From: a virus
DNA length: 26,595 nt
IMG/VR virus record: IMGVR_UViG_3300044691_000607
Span: 1-26,595 of that record
Reading direction: 5' to 3' (one strand)
In this document: one piece after another, positions 1 through 6,580 of the stretch
Numbering within the stretch: position 1 is the first letter of the stretch
Layout of the letters: every line of letters begins with the position of its first letter
Notes under the pieces: generated by a model
What the model was told of the DNA's origin: nothing
The model's database searches: none
What the model saw: the letters and a program-made list of their open reading frames with translations, nothing else
Position numbers and translations under genes: made by a program

Positions 1-514
1 TGCAGAAGTTTGGGCGGTACATGTGGATCGGGAAGAGCCTCCGCAACGGTGAGGAGGCTCCGAGCTTGAAGTGGACCTGCTTCGCGTCACTGACCGTCTG
101 CTTGACCGTGAAGCTGAGAGCGAGGTCCGGCTCTCCCGATGGGTTCGCCATGTTGACGGCGTAGAGATCGAGCGACGCGCCGACCACGCCGGCGTACTGC
201 TCGATGGTCTGCTGCAGCGCGCGCATCACGTTACTGGCCTGCACCTCGCAGTCGGGCACAGAACCGTTGCTGGATACAGCCAGGTCGCCCATCTGGAAGT
301 TGAACGGCGAGTAAAGCTGCGGGCCGTTGCCATCGTTGGCGTCGAAGGTCACCGCGTCGAGATTGCGCACCAGGCGCACGTGGGTATCGGTCAAGGGGTT
401 GGTGCCGGGCCACGCGAGATCCATCAGCAGCAGCCAGGGTTCACCCGACGCGAGCTTGTGCCGCTCGACGTTGGCGACGACCGAGAGCAGCGAGAAGGGT
501 GGGCGCGCGGGCAT
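1..514 (-). CDS. Minor tail protein L-like (tail tip), 3' end beyond window
   Basis: The visible part is 171 residues read leftward from an ATG at 514 that directly follows the TAG of the upstream gene (517-515); GAGGA just before it can serve as ribosome binding site. The sequence shows the layout of lambda gpL-type tail-tip proteins: an N-terminal beta segment, a middle with SNGSVPDCEVQASNV, and near the window edge an arginine/proline/cysteine stretch (RLFPIHMYRPNFC) resembling the start of the cysteine-containing C-terminal domain that in gpL holds an iron-sulfur cluster. In lambda, gpL acts in assembly of the tail tip between gpM and gpK. Its place downstream of an M-like gene agrees with this. 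Family assignment is by pattern and gene order; a related uncharacterised phage tail family is the alternative. Confidence 0.6.
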   Translation of the reverse strand, partial: MPARPPFSLLSVVANVERHKLASGEPWLLLMDLAWPGTNPLTDTHVRLVRNLDAVTFDANDGNGPQLYSPFNFQMGDLAVSSNGSVPDCEVQASNVMRALQQTIEQYAGVVGASLDLYAVNMANPSGEPDLALSFTVKQTVSDAKQVHFKLGASSPLRRLFPIHMYRPNFC

Positions 515-1567
515 CTATTCCTCGCTCAGCGTGGGGGTGGCGACGGCTGTGCCCTCGCCCGAAGGCGGGCCGAGAAGAGCGACAGTGAAGGGGAGCGCCA
601 GCGCGACGCCTTGGCCGGAGGGGACCGTGACCGGCGGCGGCATCAGCGTGTTGATGACCGGCGTGGCGCTGGTGTAATAGATCGCATAGCCGAGACCGGT
701 GACGAACATCTTTTCCAGGCCGCTGGTGAGCAGAGAGGAGTCGACGGCCACGCCGATGGTTTGCCCGATCAGCAGGGAGAGCGAGGTGCCGATGCTGGCC
801 GCGGTAAATTGCGTGCTGGCGAACGATGCCTCGGGCGAGACGAACCCAGTGTTGAAGGGAACGGTGAACTGGGTGCCGGAGAGTCCGCCGCCGAGGCCGC
901 CATCGGCGACTGCGCCGAACATCAAATATTGCAGACAGAAGTCGTGCACGGAGCTGGCGATGATCGTCGGACAGATGGCAACGATGACAGCGTCGGGCGG
1001 CAGCGAATCAACCAGCGCGAACTCACTCCAGATGGCGCCCCAGTTTCTACTGCCCGTGGGCGCGCTAAAGGTTTTAGTGAAGGCGCCGCTGGGCAGAACT
1101 AGCGAAGCGAGGAAGGCGGCCTGATTGCGCAGGTTCAGCGGCCCGCGGCCCTGCAGGGTGACATCCATGGTGATGGTGCGGCCGATGATCGACGAGATAC
1201 CCAGCCCGCTGATGAAGGCCTGCCCGCTGAAACTGTCGTCGCCAGACTCCGAATCGAGGAAGAAGTTCCACTCCGACGACGTGCGCCGGCCGCTGCCGAT
1301 CGCCGCCTGGATGATGTTGGCCATCTGCGACGGGTCGCCCATCAGGTAGACGTACTTCGCTTTGACCGTCCAGGATGCGCTCGAAGGCAGCCAGTCCTCC
1401 CACGCATCGTCGTCGGTGGTGGTGGCGTCGATCGATTTTTGCTTGATCGTGATCGTCCAGTCGGTGAGGCCGATGACCTGGGTGGCGCTGCCGCCGGGGA
1501 TGTCGATGCCGGGATTGATCCCAACCGTGGTGCGGGCGAAGTCGCCGGTGAGCCGCTTGACTGCCAT
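515..1567 (-). CDS. Second tail-tube-like protein (paralogue of the major tail tube) with long C-terminal extension
   Basis: This 350-residue protein begins MAVKRLTGDF and its first ~150 residues align with the major tail tube protein at 7432-8109 (shared LTGD, QVIGL.DW, DATTTDD, a 20-residue identical run ending in MGDPSQ, and GDDSFSG). It lacks a ~60-residue N-terminal insertion found in that protein. Instead it has ~190 extra C-terminal residues with no recognisable motif, ending in a proline/glycine-rich tail. It lies between the M-like and L-like tail-tip genes, 3 bp after the former and abutting the latter, where lambda has no tube gene. Inference: a specialised tube-like ring in the tail tip, analogous in idea to T4 gp48/gp54 versus gp19. 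It could also be a decoration or fibre-anchoring protein. Confidence 0.7.
   Translation of the reverse strand: MAVKRLTGDFARTTVGINPGIDIPGGSATQVIGLTDWTITIKQKSIDATTTDDDAWEDWLPSSASWTVKAKYVYLMGDPSQMANIIQAAIGSGRRTSSEWNFFLDSESGDDSFSGQAFISGLGISSIIGRTITMDVTLQGRGPLNLRNQAAFLASLVLPSGAFTKTFSAPTGSRNWGAIWSEFALVDSLPPDAVIVAICPTIIASSVHDFCLQYLMFGAVADGGLGGGLSGTQFTVPFNTGFVSPEASFASTQFTAASIGTSLSLLIGQTIGVAVDSSLLTSGLEKMFVTGLGYAIYYTSATPVINTLMPPPVTVPSGQGVALALPFTVALLGPPSGEGTAVATPTLSEE
1332..1390. repeat. 59-bp identical segment shared with 7694-7752 (copy 1)
   Basis: The 59 bases here are identical to those at 7694-7752, both lying inside the tail-tube paralogues and coding in the same frame for the run starting SSASWTVKAK. 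A further 9 bases on one side match with one mismatch, after which the genes diverge clearly at nucleotide level. Identity this sharp within diverged paralogues suggests gene conversion or very strong constraint. Confidence 0.9.
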
Positions 1568-1570
1568 CGC

Positions 1571-1957
1571 CTAGACCTCCCCGATCTCGAAGCTGCAGTT
1601 CTGGCGAAACTCGCCATAGACGAACCCGCAGTCGGTGTAGCTGGGCAGGACCTCGAAGCGGACGGTCAGGGTGACCGGCGTGGCCGGGCGGGTGTCTGGG
1701 AACGTGAAAAGCACCGCTCCGTACACCGCTGTGTTGACGACGAAGTTTTCGAGCGTGGTCTGGTCGGCCAGGGTCAGCATGTCGATGGTGACGGCCCACT
1801 TGCGCCGCCGCCGGGTAAAGCGGGCGCGGGAGCTCGACATCCCGTTTTCCATGGGATCGCGCAGCGTGGGATCGAGCGACGTGGTCTTGGTCCGGAGCGC
1901 CGGCTTGCGGGTCAGCGTCGGGAAGGCGGGGGTGCTCACCGCGTGAGCTTCCCGCAT
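1571..1957 (-). CDS. Minor tail protein M-like (tail tip)
   Basis: This is a 128-residue protein starting at the ATG at 1957; an in-frame GTG at 1939 is an alternative start. It has a basic RRRRKWAVTIDML segment, a central ADQTTLENFVVNTAVYGA region and a C-terminal beta part ending RQNCSFEIGEV. This layout (signal to 'integrate over a field width', then a beta strand close) resembles lambda gpM and related tail-tip proteins, in which a TF..DA.....G....F pattern recurs. Gene order supports it: tape measure upstream and an L-like protein downstream. It diverges from the + strand gene starting at 1996 with under 40 bp between them, so any promoters there must overlap. Confidence 0.55.
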   Translation of the reverse strand: MREAHAVSTPAFPTLTRKPALRTKTTSLDPTLRDPMENGMSSSRARFTRRRRKWAVTIDMLTLADQTTLENFVVNTAVYGAVLFTFPDTRPATPVTLTVRFEVLPSYTDCGFVYGEFRQNCSFEIGEV

Positions 1958-1995
1958 ATTGCCAGATTGTGGCGAATTGCCGCAGAATCCAGCAC

Positions 1996-2796
1996 ATGGG
2001 CGATCTAATCAAGCTGAAGGTGGACGTGGACGGCCCGCTGCGCGGCCTGCGCATGGTGCGCGACCAGGCGCTGCCCTTCACCATCGTCCGCGCCCTTACC
2101 CTGACCGCCCAGGACGCCCAGGAGATCGTGCAGCAGGTAGAGCGCACCGCCTTCACCCTGCGCAACGACTGGACCACCCGCAACACCAAAATCACGCCCG
2201 CGACCAAAGAGACCCTGATGGCCGAGGTCTACACCGACACCGGCAACCGGGCCTCCGGAGCCGTGGACTACCTGCCCCGCCAGCAGGACGGCGGCGAGCG
2301 CGTGCCGGTCTCGGGCCACAAGTACCTGGCGATCCCCACCAACTACCTGTTCAAATACACCTCGAAGAACCGCCCTATCCCCGATAATCTGCGCCCCAGG
2401 GCCATCCTGCCGCCCGACGCGGAGATCGGGGCTACCTACACCGGCAGCTTCAGCTCCGGAAGCCGTGTGGGGGCAGCAGCGGTGAAGCGGGTCATCGGCA
2501 AGGGCACCATGAAGAAGCTTGGGACGAGCGAGTTTGCCGCCTTCACCCAGGTGACGCACAGCGGGTCGCTATGCATCTTTGTGCGGCATGGCGGGATGGG
2601 GTTCAAGGGGGGCAGCAACGATGCCGAGCCCTGGTACCTGCTCAAACGCAACGCCAGCATCAAGCCGCGCTTCCCCATGGAGGCGGTGGTCACCCAGGTG
2701 GTGGGGTCGAACTTCGACCACAACTTCACCCGCGCCGCGGCCGAGGTGGCCGTCAACGATCAGCTGCGCGGCACCGGGCTCACGGTGAAGTTTTAG
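1996..2796 (+). CDS. Phage structural protein, possibly Z-like tail completion protein, in inverted orientation
   Basis: The ATG at 1996 gives 266 residues (MGDLIKLKVDVDGPLRGL); a GTG at 1969 would add nine. The layout resembles lambda gpZ-type minor tail proteins: an N-terminal helical part with many Ala/Thr (RALTLTAQDAQEIVQQVE), a basic segment with TRNTKITPATKET, a middle with glycines and basic residues, and a C-terminal helical segment after NRYP-like 'KPRFPMEAV' ending NFTRAAAEVAVNDQL. No Z-like gene is found in its usual place between the FII-like and U-like genes. Here it is on the opposite strand from all other tail genes and first in a + strand cassette. The Z assignment is a pattern-level inference; it may be another phage virion or moron protein. 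Confidence 0.45.
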   Translation: MGDLIKLKVDVDGPLRGLRMVRDQALPFTIVRALTLTAQDAQEIVQQVERTAFTLRNDWTTRNTKITPATKETLMAEVYTDTGNRASGAVDYLPRQQDGGERVPVSGHKYLAIPTNYLFKYTSKNRPIPDNLRPRAILPPDAEIGATYTGSFSSGSRVGAAAVKRVIGKGTMKKLGTSEFAAFTQVTHSGSLCIFVRHGGMGFKGGSNDAEPWYLLKRNASIKPRFPMEAVVTQVVGSNFDHNFTRAAAEVAVNDQLRGTGLTVKF

Positions 2797-2906
2797 AACA
2801 CCATGCCGTAAATATATTCACACATCGGTCTACTAGGTGACAGACGAGACCGAGGAGACATGAGAGACTAACGGAAGTCGCAACCAGCGACGCGAAGGCT
2901 CCCACC

Positions 2907-3050
2907 ATGGCAACGCTGAATGTCAAAAACTTTCCGGAAGATCTGCTACGCCGTCTCAAGATGGGGGCGGCCGCAGAAGGCATCACTCTGCGGGAACTCG
3001 TCATCTCCAGGCTGGAGACAGCCACCACAATCATTAAACGCAAAAAGTAA
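2907..3050 (+). CDS. Orphan ribbon-helix-helix (FitA/Arc-type) DNA-binding protein
   Basis: This 47-residue ORF (MATLNVKNFPEDLLRRLKMG...) is too short for usual gene finders. It fits the ribbon-helix-helix fold: a beta strand TLNVKNF, then helix PEDLLRRLKMGAAAEG, a turn, and helix TLRELVISRLE. FitA-type antitoxins have the same layout. GAAGG lies 9-14 bp before the ATG. No PIN or other toxin gene follows; the next genes code for membrane proteins. It may therefore act as an autoregulator of this + strand cassette rather than as an antitoxin. The fold call is fairly safe, the role is inference. Confidence 0.75.
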   Translation: MATLNVKNFPEDLLRRLKMGAAAEGITLRELVISRLETATTIIKRKK

Positions 3051-3096
3051 CCACCACGCAGCGCTCACCCTTTTCCGCCCTCGAAAGGTTTTCCCA

Positions 3097-3261
3097 ATGA
3101 AGAGCTTCCTAATACGCGCAGGACTTATCGTTTTATTCTCTCTCCTCCTCACCGGCCTGAATGCCGCCATGAACGTCTTCGACAGCCACGTCGAGGCCGC
3201 CGTCAAAGCCAAACTGCACCAGGCCCAGATTGATGGAACGATCGAGGGGTTATTGAAATGA
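3097..3261 (+). CDS. Small single-pass membrane protein
   Basis: This is a 54-residue protein, MKSFLIRAGLIVLFSLLLTG..., with a positively charged start and one hydrophobic segment at about residues 5-25. It could be a membrane anchor or signal peptide, followed by a short charged tail (VEAAVKAKLHQAQIDGTIEGLLK). AAAGG lies ~10 bp before the ATG at 3097. Its TGA overlaps the ATG of the superinfection-immunity gene (ATGA at 3258-3261), so the two are probably translationally coupled and may act together at the membrane. I do not recognise the family. Confidence 0.65.
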   Translation: MKSFLIRAGLIVLFSLLLTGLNAAMNVFDSHVEAAVKAKLHQAQIDGTIEGLLK

Positions 3262-3635
3262 AAAGCGACTTCAGCGGCGTTGTATTTCTTTTTCTGCTCG
3301 TTCTCTCCTACATGCTCCCCGCGCTGGTCGCCACCACGCGTGGGGTGCGCAGACCCGCAGGCCTGATCCTGCTCAACCTCCTGCTGGGCTGGACCATCCT
3401 CGGCTGGGTCGGCGCGCTGATCTGGGCCGTGCAGGCCGAGACGTCCGCTGGCACGGCGGGCAGCATCCGCCAGCCGATGTATCAGCTCGGCCGATGCGTG
3501 CGCGTGGTGCGCGGCTGGATCGCGCCGGAGAAGAGGGCCTCCGTCCACAGTGTCTATTGCGACCACGCTGATTGCACCGGAGACAAGTGCGTCGGCCCGG
3601 CCTACGAAGACGGCCGCTATCGGAGGCCGCGATGA
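3258..3635 (+). CDS. Superinfection immunity family membrane protein
   Basis: This 125-residue protein has two hydrophobic segments at about residues 7-27 and 32-58. The pattern SYMLPALVATTRG, then ILLNLLLGWTILGWVGALIWA, is the signature of the superinfection immunity (Imm) family, which includes T4 Imm. T4 Imm blocks DNA injection by a second phage at the inner membrane. The C-terminal ~65 residues are soluble with a VYCDHADCTGDKCVG stretch of three cysteines and a histidine, which could bind zinc; this part is not typical of short Imm proteins. It is coupled to genes on both sides by ATGA overlaps. It most likely protects the lysogen against related phages. The family call is strong; the direct exclusion activity is inferred. 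Confidence 0.8.
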   Translation: MKSDFSGVVFLFLLVLSYMLPALVATTRGVRRPAGLILLNLLLGWTILGWVGALIWAVQAETSAGTAGSIRQPMYQLGRCVRVVRGWIAPEKRASVHSVYCDHADCTGDKCVGPAYEDGRYRRPR

Positions 3636-3793
3636 GACGTTACGGAAAAACGATGTCCAGAAGGCAGTGGCGGGAGATTCGACTGGTCCGGTCGCTGTTA
3701 CGTGAGTGGGGCGCGCACCTGTCCGTGATGACTCCGCAGTGTGTTATCCGCCGTGTGGAATCTGGATTCTCTCATCGTAGGCGCGCGACCTAG
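3632..3793 (+). CDS. Small arginine-rich protein of unknown function
   Basis: This is a 53-residue, very basic ORF (MRRYGKTMSRRQWREIRLVR...), starting in an ATGA overlap with the immunity-type gene, with GGAGG-like sequence (cggaggcc) 5 bp upstream. Its TAG (3791-3793) shares a CTAG palindrome with the stop codon of the tape measure gene read on the other strand, so the cassette ends exactly where the late operon's H gene ends. No domain is recognised. The overlap and ribosome binding site argue for a real gene; function is unknown. Confidence 0.5.
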   Translation: MRRYGKTMSRRQWREIRLVRSLLREWGAHLSVMTPQCVIRRVESGFSHRRRAT

Positions 3794-6564
3794 CCACCCT
3801 GGCTGGCGGCGGAGATGGGGCCGCCGCTGGCATGGTCTTCGAGGATGGTGTGGATCACGAAGGCCTTCATATCCGAATCGAAGCTGGTGCCCGTCGTGCG
3901 CGCCGTCACAGGCTGACTGCTGGCGTTGGTGATGTTCATGGTCACATTCGGCGGACCGCTCGAGGGCGCCCGCGTCAGGTCTGCCAGCGCGCCGCTCGGC
4001 ATCGTAGGCGCTGCATCCTTGGGGAAGAAGAGCTCCGGATCGGGCATGATCGTTCCCGGCCCCTTGGGGAACATGAGCTCCGGACCGTCCTCGCTGGTGA
4101 TGATCGGGCTGTCGCCGGAGTAGTCGCCGCCGCCGGCGAAGCCGGGAAAGTTGCCTGGTGAGATGTCCGCGCCGCCACCAGCCGATGCTCCTCCTCCCGC
4201 GCCGCCTCCCGAGAACAGGCCGCTCAGAAACGGCGTGAGAAACTTTTGCGCGGCAAACTTCACCGCGAGCTCGATCAGGTCCTTCTCCATGCTCACCACC
4301 ATCTGGTGGAAGGAATCTTTCCCGCTGAGCGCTCCCTTGCCGATCTGCTCCGCCATCGAGGTCACGCCGTCGCCCAGTTTTTTATAGGGTTGCTGGTCCT
4401 GATTCTGGTCCGGCCGGTTCAGCGTGTCGAGCTCCGCGTGCAGGGCATGCGCCTTCTGGATAAACTCGCCGCCCAGGGTCGCCGCCAGCGCGTCGTACTG
4501 CGCGGTCAGGTCCTTCAGGGTTGCGGCAGTCTCTTTGTTCAGCGCGTTGATCTCTTTGGTCGCGGCCTTGCGCTGGGTGGGGTCCTTCTGTTCGCGGTCC
4601 TTCTGGGCGGCCACGGCCAGCGCGCCCTCGGCCTTGGTCTGGTTGATCTCGCGCTCGACCTCGTTGATGCGCAGCAGCTCCTGCTCCTGCTGCTGCAGCG
4701 CCGCCAGGCCCACGGTGTCGCCGCCGTCGGCGGTAGCCTTCTTCATCGCGATATCCTGCTCGCGCTGCATCAGCGCCAGCCGGGCCTGGATGCCGCTGTT
4801 GTTGTTCTCCTCGATCCGCGCCGCGGCCTTCAGGCTGGCGAGGTTGCGCTCAAGGTCGGTGATCTTCAGCAGCTCCATCTCCTGCTGCTGCAGCGCCTCC
4901 AGAGCGACGGTATCGCCGCCCTGGGCCTTGGTCTTGTCCATGGCGTCCTTCTGCTGTTGCTGCAGCAGAGCCACGCGCGCGCCGATGCCGGTGTTGGTGT
5001 GTTCCTCGAGCTGGGCCGCGACTTTGAGGTCGGCCAGGTGGCGCGTGTCGGCACGCTCCTGGTCTGCCAAAGTTGCGTTTATATCAAGTGCCGACCGTTT
5101 CTCCTCGAGCGCATTGATCTGCTGGTTCAGCTTCACGATCTCGGTCGCGGTCCTCTCTTCCTCGGCCGAGTTGCCGTGCTTGTCGCGGGTCGCTTTCTTG
5201 TCGCCGTGCTGTTTGGTCTGCAGCGCCTGCAGCTGGCCGATGCGCTGGCGCAGCGCGGCCTCCTCCGCATCGAGCGCGTCTTTTTGCAGTAGAAGTTTTT
5301 CGCGGTAATAGTTCGCGTCGCTGGTGAGGAAGAGTTTGTGGTCGGCATCCATCTGCGCCAGTAGAAGCGAGTCGGCCGACTTCTGCGCCGCGGCCTCGGC
5401 GGTCGAGTTTGCCTCGGCCAGAGCCGCCGCTGCAGCCGCGACGTTGTTGGTGGATTTGCCCTTGCCGGTGAGGTCGTCGCCGTGGTCGAAGCCGCCCTTG
5501 CCGTCCGATTTGGGCCTGGGCACAAACGGCGTCACCGGGCCGGGCGCGGGGCCGTTCACCGCGATATCGCGAAACTTCTTCGACTGCTCCGCCAGCTCCT
5601 TGGCCGCGGCCAGGTCCCTGCGCGCGACGTCGCCCATGCCGGGGATCAGAGCTTCGAGGACGCCGAACGCATTCTCCGCTCCGGAGGCGAGGCCGTAGAA
5701 GCCCGCGGTGGTCAAAGCCAGCACGCGGATCATGAACTCGCCCCAGTCCTTCATCATCTCCTGGGTGTCTTTGCCGCCGGCCATCACGCCCAGCATCTGG
5801 GTCAGGCCCGGGGTCAGGCCCTCTGTGAAGGCGACGCCCGCGCCCATGATGTGCTGCTGCAGATCCTTGAGTCTTTGATTCGTGGCTGCAAGAGCTTCGG
5901 CCGCGTCGCCGTCGAGATACACGCCCGCGGCCTGCGCCTTCTGCTTCCACACTTCCCAGTTGTTCCCCACCTCCAGCAGCATGGGGATCATGTCCTGGCC
6001 GCCCTTCTTCAGCAGGCCGTTGGCGAGCTCGAGTCGGCGCACAGGATTCTCTGTCGCGGCGATCGCCTGCGCTACCCGCTTGAACGCGACCTCCGCTCCG
6101 TCGCTCTGGCTGGCCAGCTGCTTGGCATCGAGGCCTAGACCCTTCAAAAACGCGGAGGCCTTTTTATCGTTGCCGTCGGCCGCGTTGCCGATCGACGCGC
6201 CCATCTTCGCCACCGCCTTGGTCAGCGAATCGAACTCGGTGCCGGTGATGGCGGCGGCGTAGTGCAGAGTGCTCAGCGTCTCGACGGCCAGCCCGGTCTT
6301 CTCGTGCGCCTTTTCGATCGCTTCGCCAAACTCCAGCGTCTGGGTGACCAGCTCCTTCAGCACGTCGACGGCCTCATAGAGCAACATGGTCTCGGCGACG
6401 GACTCGAGGTGGCGCTTGATCTGCTCCATGGCCTCGCCGATGCCCGACGCCGACTCCTTCGCATGTTCGGCGGTCTCGCGGAGATGCCGGTCGACGAGCT
6501 CGAGCGCCTTGGCCGCGCTCGCCCCGTCGCCGGTGATCTGGATTACGATTCCCTTAGGTGCCAT
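3790..6564 (-). CDS. Tail tape measure protein (H-like)
   Basis: This 924-residue protein is the longest in the window and lies directly after the G/GT chaperone genes, the fixed position of tape measure genes. It is helical, Ala/Gln/Lys/Glu-rich with long coiled-coil stretches (about residues 380-720). It has a hydrophobic region at about 280-312, a proline-rich linker at 338-352 (PAPGPVTPFVPRPK), and a C-terminal glycine-rich part with FPGFAGGGDYSGDSPIITS and DGPEL, a common tape-measure ending. Residues 510-574 and 575-639 are a direct tandem repeat. It sets tail length and later helps DNA pass into the cell. The start ATG at 6564 follows the T stop at 6583-6581 by 16 bp. It ends convergently against the + strand cassette. 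Confidence 0.93.
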   Translation of the reverse strand: MAPKGIVIQITGDGASAAKALELVDRHLRETAEHAKESASGIGEAMEQIKRHLESVAETMLLYEAVDVLKELVTQTLEFGEAIEKAHEKTGLAVETLSTLHYAAAITGTEFDSLTKAVAKMGASIGNAADGNDKKASAFLKGLGLDAKQLASQSDGAEVAFKRVAQAIAATENPVRRLELANGLLKKGGQDMIPMLLEVGNNWEVWKQKAQAAGVYLDGDAAEALAATNQRLKDLQQHIMGAGVAFTEGLTPGLTQMLGVMAGGKDTQEMMKDWGEFMIRVLALTTAGFYGLASGAENAFGVLEALIPGMGDVARRDLAAAKELAEQSKKFRDIAVNGPAPGPVTPFVPRPKSDGKGGFDHGDDLTGKGKSTNNVAAAAAALAEANSTAEAAAQKSADSLLLAQMDADHKLFLTSDANYYREKLLLQKDALDAEEAALRQRIGQLQALQTKQHGDKKATRDKHGNSAEEERTATEIVKLNQQINALEEKRSALDINATLADQERADTRHLADLKVAAQLEEHTNTGIGARVALLQQQQKDAMDKTKAQGGDTVALEALQQQEMELLKITDLERNLASLKAAARIEENNNSGIQARLALMQREQDIAMKKATADGGDTVGLAALQQQEQELLRINEVEREINQTKAEGALAVAAQKDREQKDPTQRKAATKEINALNKETAATLKDLTAQYDALAATLGGEFIQKAHALHAELDTLNRPDQNQDQQPYKKLGDGVTSMAEQIGKGALSGKDSFHQMVVSMEKDLIELAVKFAAQKFLTPFLSGLFSGGGAGGGASAGGGADISPGNFPGFAGGGDYSGDSPIITSEDGPELMFPKGPGTIMPDPELFFPKDAAPTMPSGALADLTRAPSSGPPNVTMNITNASSQPVTARTTGTSFDSDMKAFVIHTILEDHASGGPISAASQGG
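4648..5037 (-). repeat. Tandem 65-residue (195-bp) repeat within the tape measure gene
   Basis: Two adjacent units code for residues 510-574 (4843-5037) and 575-639 (4648-4842). Both follow the same pattern: LA.LK.AA..EE....GI.AR.AL.Q, then a GGDTV.L.ALQQQE.ELL.I block and a closing LER or VER. The units have diverged but keep the same length with no gaps, so this is a true in-frame duplication in the coiled-coil body that lengthens the tape. Confidence 0.85.
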
Positions 6565-6580
6565 TTGGTTTAGCCGCCAT

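Noticed and set aside
71-1102. Long + strand frames opposite the tail genes (also 12061-13080, 4246-5292, 9607-10266)
   Set aside because: They are antisense shadows produced by GC-rich codon bias; they have Arg/Gly/Val-rich composition, no ribosome binding site and no family motifs, while the minus frames show clear phage families.
515-1567. Diversity-generating retroelement target, because of the near-identical repeat with the other tube gene
   Set aside because: The repeat has no adenine-directed substitutions and no reverse transcriptase is present in the window.
1074-2207. A 377-residue minus frame spanning the M-like and tube-paralogue genes
   Set aside because: It is Arg/His/Pro-rich in another frame and crosses the divergent start region at 1957-1996; the frames with tail motifs explain this DNA.
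2907-3050. Toxin-antitoxin system
   Set aside because: The ribbon-helix-helix protein looks FitA-like, but no PIN, RelE or other toxin gene lies next to it; it is recorded as an orphan regulator.
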